A DNA stretch of 64,000 bases from Pseudomonadota bacterium (GTDB lineage Bacteria > Desulfobacterota > Binatia > UBA9968): the NCBI GenBank assembly GCA_021324155.1, contig JAJPJQ010000030.1, positions 1-64,000 of the forward strand, written 5' to 3'. Below the pieces are notes generated by a model. That model had not been told where the DNA came from. It saw nothing but the letters and a program-made list of their open reading frames with translations, and ran no database searches. A program made the position numbers and the translations under genes. Of the stretch, positions 17,313 through 25,488 are shown piece by piece; position 1 is the stretch's first letter; the number at the start of each line of letters is the position of its first letter.

Positions 17313-18113
17313 ATGAAAGCCACTTTGGCTGTTGTGATCGTTGGTTCTGTCGCCGCGCTCGGCGCCGGATGCGACTTGAACCTCTCGCGGATGACCGGCT
17401 CGCTGCCGCCGGGGCCGCCGGAGCGAAGAGCGGCGGCCGATTGCAAAGGTGCCGCCTGCGCTCAAAGCGCCGCCGCCTCGGCCAAGCCGATGCTTCCATC
17501 GCGGCCGGCCGAGCGCGTCGGTCCCGCGGCGCCGCTCGTCGGCCCCAGGCTCGCGGCGCTGCTCGCGCGCGACGAATTGGAAAAACTAGTAGCCGGCCGC
17601 GTCGTGCTCGATGCGCCGGAGCGGATCCGAGCCGGCGGTACGATGCGTATCGAGGCGCGCCTCGCGGAAAACCTCCGCGAAGACTTCATCAAGAGCCTTA
17701 AAGACCTCGGCATGGCGAATGCGGAAGCGATCGCCGAAGCGAGCGTCGTGAGGGCCAATCTCACGGGCGACGGTTTCCAGGTCACGCAGCCCGCCGAGGA
17801 CGTGAAGGCATTGTCGGCCGATGCGCAATCGTGGTCCTGGGACGTGACGCCGGTCCGCTCCGGCCTTCAGCCGCTGGTCTTGACGTTGACCGCGAGCGTC
17901 AAAGTTCCGGGCGGCGGCGAGGAGGAAAAAGACCTGCCGACGGTCACCAGGCAAGTGGCCGTCGAAGGCGGCTCGTATTCGACGGGCGGCTTCGTACTGG
18001 CGGAGGGCTGGTTATGGGTATCGGCAGTCGCCCTCGTCCTCGCGGCGATTTCCGTCTGGGTGGCTAATCGCCGTCGCCTGGCTCGCGCGCACAGAACTTT
18101 TTGGCCGGGCTAA
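17313..18113 (+). CDS. Putative lipoprotein with C-terminal membrane anchor, unknown function
   Basis: 266 residues. The N-terminus is a lipoprotein signal ending ALGAGC (lipidated Cys20). A Pro/Ala-rich linker follows, then a region with beta-rich character (GGTMRIEARL, WSWDVTPVRSGLQPLVL), and a C-terminal hydrophobic segment WLWVSAVALVLAAISVWVA with a basic tail. The W-x-WxVTP block is one I associate with a repeated beta-sandwich module in otherwise unannotated bacterial proteins, but I cannot name the family. Two membrane attachments would hold it across the periplasmic face. No neighbour clearly explains it. Confidence 0.6.
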   Translation: MKATLAVVIVGSVAALGAGCDLNLSRMTGSLPPGPPERRAAADCKGAACAQSAAASAKPMLPSRPAERVGPAAPLVGPRLAALLARDELEKLVAGRVVLDAPERIRAGGTMRIEARLAENLREDFIKSLKDLGMANAEAIAEASVVRANLTGDGFQVTQPAEDVKALSADAQSWSWDVTPVRSGLQPLVLTLTASVKVPGGGEEEKDLPTVTRQVAVEGGSYSTGGFVLAEGWLWVSAVALVLAAISVWVANRRRLARAHRTFWPG

Positions 18114-18174
18114 TCGTCAGCGACCCCGCATCTTCCCGCGATCATTTTCGTCCCTGAAAACACTCGGGTCGCGC

Positions 18175-18202
18175 TTGACGCGCCTTTCACCCGGATTATA
18201 CA
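18175..18202 (+). promoter_or_regulatory. Putative promoter of SBP gene 18210 (leaderless)
   Basis: TTGACG (18175-18180), 16 bases, TATACA (18197-18202). The ATG at 18210 lies seven bases past the -10, so the mRNA would be leaderless. Confidence 0.5.
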
Positions 18203-18209
18203 GTCACGT

Positions 18210-19163
18210 ATGCACATCCGGATGATAGCCGTAATCGTCGCAGCGATTCTCATCTCCGCGCGCGCTTACGCCGCCGAAGAAAAAATCCGCATTACTTACG
18301 CCAACAACTCCCTGACTTTTCTCGCTGCCTTCATCGCCAAAGACAAGGGCTTCTACGCGAAGAACGGGCTTATAGCCGAGCTGATCCAGGCCCGTCCGGC
18401 GGTCAACATCGCGGCGCTCCTCAGTGGCGACGTCGACTATGTGGAGGTCTTCGGCTCGGCAATCCGCTCGGCCGCGCGCGGCGCGCCCATCCGGGCGTTC
18501 TCGAACAGCATCAAAGCCCCGTTTTTCAGTCTCGTCGTCCAGCCGTCGATCAAAAGCGTCAAGGAGCTGAAAGGCCGCGTCGTCGGCGTCGCGAGCGTCG
18601 GCGGCACAAACCAGATCAGCGGTCGTCTGCTGTTCCAGCATTTCGGCGTCGACCCCGACAAGGAGATTAAGTTTCTGGGCATCGGCGAGGAGAAGTTCGT
18701 CGTCGAGGCGTTCAGAGCCAAACGGGTCGACGCCATTCTCGTCGCGCCGCCGTTCTCGGTCATGATGAAGCGCGAAGGTTATACCGTTCTCGCCAATGCC
18801 GCCGATGTCGTCGCGTTTCCACTCGCGGGGCTGTCGACGACCGTTGATCGCATCAAGCAGAACCGCTCGCAGGTGAAGCGCGTGCTCAAATCCGAGATCG
18901 AGGCGCTCCGCTATCTCCGAGACGACTCCGTCGGGTCGACCGATGTCATACGCCGCCGGTTTGCGATGGACGATCAGTTGGCGCGCGACTCCTACGCCGT
19001 CGTCGCCAATGCCTTCAGCCGCGACGGCAGAATCCCGGTCGCGTCGGTCGAGAACGTGCTCAATCTGGAGAAAAAAGAGGGTTCAATCTCAAAAAGTGTC
19101 ACGGTCGATAGCGTGACCGACCTTTCCATCGCCGAGGAAGTATTAAAAGAGATCGGTCGCTAG
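18210..19163 (+). CDS. NMT1/THI5-like substrate-binding protein, exported
   Basis: 317 residues. The signal peptide is short (MIAVIVAAILISARAYA). The mature domain has KIRITYANNSLTFLAAFIA, KDKGFYAKNGLIAELIQ, SVKELKGRVVGVASVGG and VDAILVAPPFSVM. The C-terminus ends in TDLSIAEEVLKEIG, typical of another subset of this family and unlike the SGF-x3-L ending of its relatives here. It is a monocistronic or two-gene unit with the TPR gene 23 bases downstream; no permease or ATPase is near. Confidence 0.86.
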   Translation: MHIRMIAVIVAAILISARAYAAEEKIRITYANNSLTFLAAFIAKDKGFYAKNGLIAELIQARPAVNIAALLSGDVDYVEVFGSAIRSAARGAPIRAFSNSIKAPFFSLVVQPSIKSVKELKGRVVGVASVGGTNQISGRLLFQHFGVDPDKEIKFLGIGEEKFVVEAFRAKRVDAILVAPPFSVMMKREGYTVLANAADVVAFPLAGLSTTVDRIKQNRSQVKRVLKSEIEALRYLRDDSVGSTDVIRRRFAMDDQLARDSYAVVANAFSRDGRIPVASVENVLNLEKKEGSISKSVTVDSVTDLSIAEEVLKEIGR

Positions 19164-19186
19164 CGACTAACCGAAAGGAGACGTCG

Positions 19187-19651
19187 ATGCTACGATCGTC
19201 GTGCCTATTCGCGTTTGTTCTTTTATTGCTGGTGCTTTCCCCGGCGCGCGCCGATTTCGAAAGGTCGCGCGACAAGCCCGAGTCCCCGGAATACGAGGCC
19301 GGGCGCAAGGCGGTCGAAGCGAAGGACTACAAAACAGCTTTACAAAACTTGACAAAGGCGGTGCAGAAACTGCCGAACGACGCCGACGTCCACAACCTGC
19401 TCGGCTACAGCTACCGCAAGCTGGGCGACACCGACAAAGCCTTCGAGCACTATCGAACCGCGCTCAAGCTCGACCCCGCGCATCGCGGCGCTCACGAGTA
19501 TCTGGGCGAGCTCTATCTCGAAACCGATCGCCCGGCGGAGGCGGAAAAGGAGCTTCAGGCGCTCAAGAAGAGCTGCCCGTGGTTCGGCAAATGCGAGGAG
19601 TACGATGACCTCAAGGGTGAGATCGATAAGTACAAGGCGAAAAAGAAGTGA
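19187..19651 (+). CDS. Exported TPR-repeat protein
   Basis: 154 residues with signal peptide (LFAFVLLLLVLSPARA). About three tetratricopeptide repeats span residues 35-135; YKTALQNLTKAVQKLPND and KAFEHYRTALKLDPAH are clear. A C-terminal pair of cysteines (CPWFGKC) could form a disulfide in the periplasm. Presumably a protein-protein scaffold. It follows the SBP gene by 23 bases with GAAAGGAG before its ATG. No specific partner can be named. Confidence 0.75.
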   Translation: MLRSSCLFAFVLLLLVLSPARADFERSRDKPESPEYEAGRKAVEAKDYKTALQNLTKAVQKLPNDADVHNLLGYSYRKLGDTDKAFEHYRTALKLDPAHRGAHEYLGELYLETDRPAEAEKELQALKKSCPWFGKCEEYDDLKGEIDKYKAKKK

Positions 19652-19654
19652 TAC

Positions 19655-20245
19655 CTACGCCGTTTCGACGACGAAGTCGAAGCGGCCCGTCTTGCCGCCG
19701 CTCTCGCGCAACTCCAGCAGCAACTTTGGATTGAAGATGCCGTCGCTCTTGTTGCCCGGCTCGCCGGGAAAATAGAGCTGCGTCGTCAGTACGCGGCGGC
19801 TGGGCGGCTGTACGCGCACGTGAAAATGGCGCGTCCGACCGGGGTAGAGTCCCGGCACGATGGTGTCCAGCCGATAACGACCGGAATCGTCGGTGAACTG
19901 ATGGCCGCGCAGGCGAAAGCCCTCGTTGTCGTAGTTTCCTTTCGCGTCCGCCTGCCAAAAATCGACCAGCGCGCCGGCGACCGGCTTGCCGCGCGTCGAG
20001 CGGACGTAGCCCTCGATTACGATCGGCGTCCCGTCCATCCCGCTTTCGCGCAACGATTGGCGCTCGGGCGAGCGCGGCTTGAAAAACGGCCCCGGCGTTT
20101 GCGCCGGGGTGGTTCCGGAGTCACCGCAAGTCGGCGTCGGCTCGAGCGTCGCGGCGAAAGACTTCGCGAAATACCACAGAACCGGAGCCGCGAAAAGCCA
20201 CGCGAGAAAGAAGCGGCGGGGGACAATTGCGGTTGTGGTGCTCAC
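19655..20245 (-). CDS. Exported intradiol ring-cleavage dioxygenase-like protein
   Basis: 196 residues from a GTG start. An N-terminal signal or anchor carries RRFFLAWLFAAPVLW (twin Arg, possibly Tat). The domain has GTPIVIEGYV, VDFWQADAKGNYDNEGF and the iron-site block GLYPGRTRHFHVRV, giving Tyr105, Tyr134, His140 and His142 as likely ligands. Intradiol dioxygenases open catechols between the hydroxyls using Fe(III). This short exported subgroup is common in environmental bacteria but its substrates are largely unknown; extracytoplasmic location suggests polymeric or insoluble phenolics. It converges with the TPR gene. Confidence 0.78.
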   Translation of the reverse strand: MSTTTAIVPRRFFLAWLFAAPVLWYFAKSFAATLEPTPTCGDSGTTPAQTPGPFFKPRSPERQSLRESGMDGTPIVIEGYVRSTRGKPVAGALVDFWQADAKGNYDNEGFRLRGHQFTDDSGRYRLDTIVPGLYPGRTRHFHVRVQPPSRRVLTTQLYFPGEPGNKSDGIFNPKLLLELRESGGKTGRFDFVVETA

Positions 20246-20406
20246 GTTTCACTGTCGCATCGGGTCACGGGCTTTGCAACGAGCGTTGTGACTGAACACC
20301 GTCGATACCGTTGGAGTAAAAACCCGAGTTCCCCTTCGCAGCAGCGCGCTTATAGTGGAAGCGGACGTTTTGATCTGCGTCGATTCTTTACCGATGGAGG
20401 TTTTCT

Positions 20407-20640
20407 ATGGCTCGCTGTGAACTGTGCGGCAACGATTACGATAAGGCTTTCGAAATTACGTTGGGCGGCGCGCGGCATGTATTCGACAGCTTCGAATGCG
20501 CCGCGCAGGCGCTCGCGCCGTCGTGCGCCCACTGCGGCTGCAAGATCCTCGGGCACGGCGTCGAGGCGGGCGGATCGATCTATTGCTGTGCGCATTGCGC
20601 CGGCGCGAAGGGCGTCCACGGCGTCGCCGACCGCGTCTGA
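20407..20640 (+). CDS. Cysteine-rich 77-residue zinc-binding protein, unknown function
   Basis: 77 residues with nine cysteines: CELC near the N-terminus, Cys31 in DSFEC, CAHCGC at 40-45 and CCAHC at 60-64, plus histidines 24, 42, 50 and 63. There is no signal peptide. The arrangement suggests a two-metal treble-clef or metallothionein-like fold; some databases group similar proteins with bacterial metallothioneins, but I am not sure of that. GGAGG precedes the ATG. The 161 bases before the gene contain nothing I recognise apart from this site. Confidence 0.65.
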   Translation: MARCELCGNDYDKAFEITLGGARHVFDSFECAAQALAPSCAHCGCKILGHGVEAGGSIYCCAHCAGAKGVHGVADRV

Positions 20641-20727
20641 ATCTTCCCCTTAATCCGTAAGCGGAATTTTCCGGAGCATGTGGACATTCGCACGCTCCCG
20701 GCATAAATCCATTCGGGGGGAGTTGCC

Positions 20728-21705
20728 ATGAAAGCGATCCGCATCCACCGTTTCGGTCCGGGTGAAGACGTCCTGCAATACGAAGAAGTGCCGAAGCCGA
20801 GCGCCGGCGCCGGGGAGCTGCTGGTGAAGGTCGAGGCGGCGGCGCTCAATCGCGCCGATCTGAGTCTCAGGCGCGGCACGTACAGAGTCGCCCCCGAGGA
20901 CCTGCCGATCATTCCGGGCCGCGAGTTCGCCGGGCGCGTCGAGAGCGCCGGTCCCGGCGTGAGCGATTTTCGCGCGGGCCAGCCCGTCGTCGCCTACCCG
21001 ACCAAGGGAGGCTATGCCGAGTACGCCGTAACCAAAGCTGCGCTGGCCCGGCCGGTGCCCGACGGGATCGAGCCGGCGGTTGCCGCGGCGGTGCCGACGG
21101 TTTGTCTCACCGCCTGGTTTGCGCTTCTGGAGGACGGCGCGCTGAAGCCGGGCGAGAATGTTCTGATTCAGGCCGGGAGCAGCGGCGTCGGCCATGTCGC
21201 CGTGCAGCTCGCCGCCGTCGTCGGCGCCGCGCGCGTCTTTACTACCTCCGGCGGAGCCCAGAAGTGCGCCCGGCTTCGCGAGCTGGGCGCGGACGAAGCG
21301 ATCGATTACACGAGCCGCGATTTTCGCCAAGAGATCATGAAAATGACCTCGGCGCGCGGAGTGGACGTCGTGCTCGAGATGGTGGGCGGCGATATTTACA
21401 CCAAGAGCCTGGAAGTCCTCGCGCCGGGCGGCCGACTCGTATCTATCGGCGGCGCCGTCGGGCCGATTCCCGATAAGCCGCCCGAGCTGACCGACGGTCG
21501 CAAAGCGACGCGCTTTTCGATCACGAATTACCTCAACGCTCACCCCGAGCGCTTCAAACAGCTCGATACCTTTTTTGACCTCATTCGTCAGCAAAAGCTC
21601 CGAATCGTGATCGATCGCGTTTTCCCTTTGTCGGAAACCCGCGCCGCCCAGCGCCACCTCGAGGGGCGCGATCACTTCGGCAAGGTCGTTCTTGCCATGA
21701 CGTGA
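20728..21705 (+). CDS. NADPH:quinone oxidoreductase-type MDR protein (zinc-free)
   Basis: 325 residues. GroES-like N-terminal part, then a Rossmann fold with QAGSSGVGHVAVQLA (GxGxxA form). Signature LKPGENVLIQAGSSGVG fits quinone oxidoreductases/crotonyl-CoA reductase-like MDRs. Zinc-ligand cysteines are absent. A GGGGGAG box precedes the ATG. It probably reduces quinones or alpha,beta-unsaturated carbonyls with NADPH. It stands alone between convergent and co-directional neighbours. Confidence 0.88.
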   Translation: MKAIRIHRFGPGEDVLQYEEVPKPSAGAGELLVKVEAAALNRADLSLRRGTYRVAPEDLPIIPGREFAGRVESAGPGVSDFRAGQPVVAYPTKGGYAEYAVTKAALARPVPDGIEPAVAAAVPTVCLTAWFALLEDGALKPGENVLIQAGSSGVGHVAVQLAAVVGAARVFTTSGGAQKCARLRELGADEAIDYTSRDFRQEIMKMTSARGVDVVLEMVGGDIYTKSLEVLAPGGRLVSIGGAVGPIPDKPPELTDGRKATRFSITNYLNAHPERFKQLDTFFDLIRQQKLRIVIDRVFPLSETRAAQRHLEGRDHFGKVVLAMT

Positions 21706-21738
21706 CGTGCCGTTTTCCCCGCTGAACCTAGAATTTTC

Positions 21739-21768
21739 TTGTCAGCGCGCCCGTAATCGTTGTAAAAT
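21739..21768 (+). promoter_or_regulatory. Putative promoter of D-Ala-D-Ala carboxypeptidase
   Basis: TTGTCA (21739-21744), 18 bases, TAAAAT (21763-21768). GGGAGG lies before the ATG at 21801. Confidence 0.5.
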
Positions 21769-21800
21769 CCACCTCGGCGATTTTTTGCCGGGAGGGTTTT

Positions 21801-22982
21801 ATGGCGAGACGTGCGATCGTCGTTTTCTTGGCCCTGTTCTTTGCCGCTCAGGCGCTGCCGCCGGCCGGCGCGTTCGCGCAGGCGCGCCGCGTGCGCGTAG
21901 CGCTCCAGAAGGTCGTCGAAGAGAATCAGACGCCTTATGTCTCCGCGATCCTGATGGAAGCGAGGACGGGACAGATCCTCTTCGAGCAGGACATCCACAA
22001 GCCGTGGCCGCCGGCCTCGCTCACGAAGATGATGCTCATGCTGCTGGTCGCCGAGAAGGTCAAGCAGGGCGCGCTCAAGCTCGACGAGCCGATCGACGTT
22101 TCCGCGAAAGCCAGCAAGATCGGCGGCTCGCAGGTCTATCTGAAGCAGGGTGAGCGGTTCACGCTCGAAGAAATGATGAAGGCGATCGTGATCCATTCGG
22201 CGAACGACGCCTCGGAGGCCGTCGCCGAAAAGATCGCCGGCGACGCCGACGCCTTCGTCATCATGATGAACCAGCGCGCGCAGGAACTCGGAATGAAGGA
22301 CACGAAGTACTTCAACGCGCACGGCCTGCCGCCCGAGAGGGGGCAGCAGCCGGATGTGACCAGCGCATACGATATCGCGCTGCTCGCGCGCGAGCTGGTC
22401 AAGTATCCCGAGATCATCAAATGGTCGTCGACGGCTAAGGATAGCTTTCGCGACGGCAAGTTCGTCTTGGAGAACACCAATCACTTGATCGGCCGCTTTC
22501 CCGGCGCCGACGGCCTCAAGACGGGCTCGTATCACGAGGCGGGCTTCAATCTCGCGGCGACCGCCGAGCGCGACGGCATGCGCCTCATTTCCGTGACGAT
22601 GGGATCGCCGTCGAACAAAGTCCGCTTCCGCGAGGGTGCCAAGCTCCTGGCCATGGGCTTCGCCGAATACAAGATGCTCACCGTGCTGAAACCCGGCGAA
22701 ACGGTTCAGCAGGAGGTGAAGATCAAGGGCGGCCAGGTGAAAACGATCCACGCGGTCGCGGGCGGCCCGGCGCAGATACTCGTCAAGCGCTCCGATGAGA
22801 AGGCGGTGAAATCCTCCGTGCAGCTCACTAGCCCGGTCTGGGCGCCGCTCAAGAAAGGCGACAAGCTCGGCGAGATGACGCTGATGCTCGGCGACAAATC
22901 GCTGGGCAAGGTGACGCTCGTTTCCAACGAGGAAATCCGCCAGTCGAACATCATCTGGCGCCTGTGGGACCGCTTCTTCTAG
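21801..22982 (+). CDS. D-alanyl-D-alanine carboxypeptidase (PBP5/6-type, S11)
   Basis: 393 residues with a signal peptide ending GAFAQA. Catalytic motifs are SLTK (Ser73-Lys76), SAN (133-135) and KTG (240-242). The C-terminal PBP5_C beta domain and a final amphipathic stretch (QSNIIWRLWDRFF) attach it to the outer face of the inner membrane, as in DacA/DacC. It trims the terminal D-Ala from peptidoglycan pentapeptides. A clear intrinsic terminator follows. It is functionally related to the VanX-like lipoprotein at 3160. Confidence 0.94.
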   Translation: MARRAIVVFLALFFAAQALPPAGAFAQARRVRVALQKVVEENQTPYVSAILMEARTGQILFEQDIHKPWPPASLTKMMLMLLVAEKVKQGALKLDEPIDVSAKASKIGGSQVYLKQGERFTLEEMMKAIVIHSANDASEAVAEKIAGDADAFVIMMNQRAQELGMKDTKYFNAHGLPPERGQQPDVTSAYDIALLARELVKYPEIIKWSSTAKDSFRDGKFVLENTNHLIGRFPGADGLKTGSYHEAGFNLAATAERDGMRLISVTMGSPSNKVRFREGAKLLAMGFAEYKMLTVLKPGETVQQEVKIKGGQVKTIHAVAGGPAQILVKRSDEKAVKSSVQLTSPVWAPLKKGDKLGEMTLMLGDKSLGKVTLVSNEEIRQSNIIWRLWDRFF

Positions 22983-23006
22983 CCGACAAAAATATTCGTT
23001 CTATCC

Positions 23007-23043
23007 AAAGGCTCGTCCGCTCATCCGGACGGGCCTTTTGTTT
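23007..23043 (+). terminator. Rho-independent terminator after the carboxypeptidase gene
   Basis: A 13-bp stem (23007-23019 with 23026-23038, one G-U pair), six-base loop, followed by T-rich sequence to 23043. It sits 24 bases after the stop codon. Confidence 0.85.
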
Positions 23044-23044
23044 C

Positions 23045-23073
23045 TTGACGCGGCGCGCGGATTTCCCTAGGGT
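23045..23073 (+). promoter_or_regulatory. Putative promoter of hydrolase gene 23097
   Basis: TTGACG (23045-23050), 17 bases, TAGGGT (23068-23073), directly after the upstream terminator. The start codon is 23 bases past the -10. Confidence 0.45.
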
Positions 23074-23096
23074 CTTGATGCCGTCGCGAGCGCGTC

Positions 23097-24206
23097 ATGC
23101 TGGATTTTCTCAAGCCGACCCATCCCTGGGGTTTTCACGTCCTGCGACTCGCCGCCGAAGCGCAGCAGGGCGGCGGCGACCTCTTCGACATCGCGCGTTT
23201 ATGCGAGCGGCTGAATCCCGGCGATTTACCGGGCTGGGAGAGCGGCTGGCTTGAGTTGGCTGACAGCACGGAAGCCGCGGCGCGCGCGGCGCTCGTCGGC
23301 GGCCATTGCGAGACGGCGCGCGTGAAATTCTTTCACGCGAACCAATACTATCGCATGTCCGACGTTTTCCTTACGGCGGCCGAGATGGAGCGCAAAACGC
23401 AGCGCTTCTTGAAGGCGCAGGAAAACTTCCGCGCCGGCGCCGCGCTGTCCGTGCCGCCGATCGAAATCGTTCGCGTCCGCTGCGGCGACGAGGAGTACGA
23501 CGGCTATTTCTGCCATCCGGAAAATTCCCAGGCGGGCCCAGGGCCCGGGATTCTCTATCTCGGCGGGGCGGACGCGTACGCCGAGGAAATTTATTTCAGC
23601 GCGCGGCCGATGCTCGCGCGCGGATGGGCCGTGCTCCTGGTCGACACGCCGGGGCGCGGCTCGTCGCATTACGTGAAAAATATTCCGACGCGTCCCGACT
23701 ACGAGGTTCCGGCGCGCGCTTGCATCGACTATCTCGTCTCGCGGCCGGAGGTCGATCCCGGCCGCGTCGCGCTCGTCGGCATCAGCATGGCGGGTTACTA
23801 CGCGCCGCGCGCGGCCGCGTTCGATCCGCGCGTCAAGGCGCTCGTCTGTTGGTCGGGCTGCTACAGCATTCTCGACGATCTTTATCTTTTTTGTCCCGCG
23901 CTACAGCCGACGGTCAGGCGCATTCTCGGCGGCGTCGACGACGCCGAAGCGCGCGAGCGGCTGAAGGCGTTCACGATGGAAGTCGCGGCCGCGAAGATAA
24001 AATGCCCGACGCTCATCACGCACGGAGGCGAGGACCGGCTCATGCGCGTCGCAGGGGCGCAGCGTCTATACGCAGAGCTCGGCAGCGCGGATAAGACGCT
24101 CAAGATCTACGACGACCCGAGCGCCGGCGGCACGATCCATTGCAGCCACGATTACTGGGAGCACAATATTCCGTTCATGCTCGACTGGCTGGAAGCGCGT
24201 TTGTGA
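23097..24206 (+). CDS. Alpha/beta hydrolase, FrsA/DUF1100-like
   Basis: 369 residues. A helical N-terminal domain (about residues 1-120) is followed by the hydrolase core with nucleophile GISMAG (Ser230), Asp313 (HGGEDRLM) and His348 or His351 (IHCSHDYW). It is paralogous to the hydrolases at 7542 and 31073 and closest in layout to 2,6-dihydroxypseudooxynicotine hydrolase. The next gene, an enoyl-CoA hydratase-like protein, follows by 12 bases with AGGAGG, so they form an operon. The substrate is unknown. Confidence 0.84.
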   Translation: MLDFLKPTHPWGFHVLRLAAEAQQGGGDLFDIARLCERLNPGDLPGWESGWLELADSTEAAARAALVGGHCETARVKFFHANQYYRMSDVFLTAAEMERKTQRFLKAQENFRAGAALSVPPIEIVRVRCGDEEYDGYFCHPENSQAGPGPGILYLGGADAYAEEIYFSARPMLARGWAVLLVDTPGRGSSHYVKNIPTRPDYEVPARACIDYLVSRPEVDPGRVALVGISMAGYYAPRAAAFDPRVKALVCWSGCYSILDDLYLFCPALQPTVRRILGGVDDAEARERLKAFTMEVAAAKIKCPTLITHGGEDRLMRVAGAQRLYAELGSADKTLKIYDDPSAGGTIHCSHDYWEHNIPFMLDWLEARL

Positions 24207-24218
24207 AAAGGAGGAAAT

Positions 24219-24947
24219 ATGCCGGACGCTTTGATCGAACAACGCGAGGGTGATGTCGTGACGCTCACGCTCAACCGGCCGGAGATATCCAACCGCTTGA
24301 GCGACCCGACGATCGGCGAGCTCGCCGATCGCCTCGACGCGGCCGCAAAGGATGCGCGACTGATCGTCTTGCGAGCCGCCGGCGACGACTTCTGCCTCGG
24401 GCGCGAGGCCATGGGGCAGCGCCGGCCGCAGAACGAAGCGTACGATTTCCGCGCGGCGAGCGAGGTGATCTTCAACTGCTACGACGCGTTCCGCCGCTCG
24501 AAGGCGCCGGTCCTAGGCGTCGTGCAGGGCCGGGCGGCGGGATTCGGCTGCGCGCTGGCGGCGCTCTGCGACATCACGCTCGCGAGCGACAAGGCGCGCT
24601 TCCAGGTGCCGGAGATGAGCCACAACATCATGCCGACCATCGCGATGTCGGCGCTGATCGACCGCGTGCCGCGGAAGTCGCTGTTGTATCTGGTCTACTC
24701 GACCGAGGAGGTCGGCGCGCGCGAGGCGCTTGCGGCGGGATTGGCGAGCAGCGTCGTGGCGCACGGCGCGCTCTCCGGCGCCGCGCAGGATTTAATCGAT
24801 CGCTTCAAGAAATACCCGCTGCCGGCGGTGCTCGCGGTCAAGGAATATACGCGCTATGCCTACGGGATGGATACGGCGGCGGCGAACGACTTCGCGAAAA
24901 ACGTGCACGCGACGATCAACACGTCGTCGAAGATGCGGCGGGATTGA
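24219..24947 (+). CDS. Enoyl-CoA hydratase/isomerase family protein
   Basis: 242 residues, a little short for crotonases. It shows VTLTLNRPE at the N-terminus, an FCLGREA oxyanion loop, GRAAGFGCALAALCDITLAS, and PEMSHNIMP at the position where hydratases carry catalytic acids. The usual second Glu is not clearly present, so it may be a non-hydratase crotonase (isomerase, hydrolase or C-C lyase). It forms an operon with the upstream hydrolase and perhaps handles a CoA ester from the same route. Confidence 0.82.
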   Translation: MPDALIEQREGDVVTLTLNRPEISNRLSDPTIGELADRLDAAAKDARLIVLRAAGDDFCLGREAMGQRRPQNEAYDFRAASEVIFNCYDAFRRSKAPVLGVVQGRAAGFGCALAALCDITLASDKARFQVPEMSHNIMPTIAMSALIDRVPRKSLLYLVYSTEEVGAREALAAGLASSVVAHGALSGAAQDLIDRFKKYPLPAVLAVKEYTRYAYGMDTAAANDFAKNVHATINTSSKMRRD

Positions 24948-24950
24948 TGG

Positions 24951-24978
24951 ATTTGGGCGGTTCGCGAACCGCCCAAAT
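24951..24978. repeat. 28-base perfect palindrome between convergent genes (possible bidirectional terminator or REP-like element)
   Basis: The sequence ATTTGGGCGGTTCG is followed at once by its reverse complement, giving a 14-bp hairpin between the stop of 24219-24947 and the stop of the VOC gene on the other strand. There is no long T tract on either side, so termination is plausible but not certain. The core GGGCGGTTC recurs as a palindrome at 32184. Confidence 0.6.
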
Positions 24979-24995
24979 CGAAACCCGAAACTATT

Positions 24996-25367
24996 TTATT
25001 GCTTGATCGGCTCCGTGCCGACCCACTTGCCGATATCGACCACGATGCCTTCCGGCCCCTGGTACTTCGCCTCGTAGTGCGCGGGGCTCCCGAGCTCGAT
25101 CGTTGCGATCTTCTTCGCGCCGACGCTTTCGAGGGCGCGTCCCGCCTCGTCGTCGTTCTCGACGGAAAAACCGATATGGTCGATGCCCTGATGCTCGTCA
25201 GCGACGCCGCGGAGTGGCAGCACGGTGATGTTGATACTGCCGTCGGAGAGGTCGATCGCCCGGTTCTTGCGCTTCTGGGTGATCTTCATGCCCAGCGCCT
25301 CGACGAAGAAATTCGCCATCTTCTCGACGTCGGCCGCGCGATACGCGATGTGACGGATCTTACCCAT
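24996..25367 (-). CDS. VOC (glyoxalase/bleomycin-resistance) superfamily protein
   Basis: 123 residues, one VOC module pair: IRHIAYRAADVEKMANFFVE at the start, GIDHIGFSVEN in the middle, and GPEGIVVDIGKWVG at the end. Metal-ligand candidates are His6 (IRHIAY), His71 or nearby (GIDHIGF) and Glu in the GPEG block. VOC proteins include glyoxalase I, methylmalonyl-CoA epimerase and ring-cleavage dioxygenases; the short length fits a dimeric lyase or epimerase. It has its own promoter, divergent from the lethal-factor-like gene. Confidence 0.8.
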   Translation of the reverse strand: MGKIRHIAYRAADVEKMANFFVEALGMKITQKRKNRAIDLSDGSINITVLPLRGVADEHQGIDHIGFSVENDDEAGRALESVGAKKIATIELGSPAHYEAKYQGPEGIVVDIGKWVGTEPIKQ

Positions 25368-25393
25368 AACGCACCCCCTTCGGAATGGAATCG

Positions 25394-25422
25394 ATTCTAG
25401 GCGGCAGGCTTCCGGGTGTCAA
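25394..25422 (-). promoter_or_regulatory. Promoter of the VOC gene
   Basis: Minus strand TTGACA (25422-25417), 17 bases, TAGAAT (25399-25394). This is one of the best matches in the window. Nine bases separate it from a divergent -35 at 25432, so the two promoters may compete or share a regulator. Confidence 0.6.
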
Positions 25423-25431
25423 GTTCGCCCG

Positions 25432-25460
25432 TTGACGAAGCACAGGCGTTTGCATACCTT
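25432..25460 (+). promoter_or_regulatory. Promoter of the lethal-factor-like lipoprotein gene
   Basis: TTGACG (25432-25437), 17 bases, TACCTT (25455-25460). An upstream TTG at 25432 is part of the -35 and so cannot be the start; ATG 25489 is. Confidence 0.5.
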
Positions 25461-25488
25461 CAATCCGGTTTATTGGCACACGCAGACC

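Noticed and set aside
25432-25488. TTG start 19 residues upstream of the lethal-factor-like lipoprotein
   Set aside because: TTG 25432 is the first half of a -35 element and the extension precedes a good lipoprotein signal.
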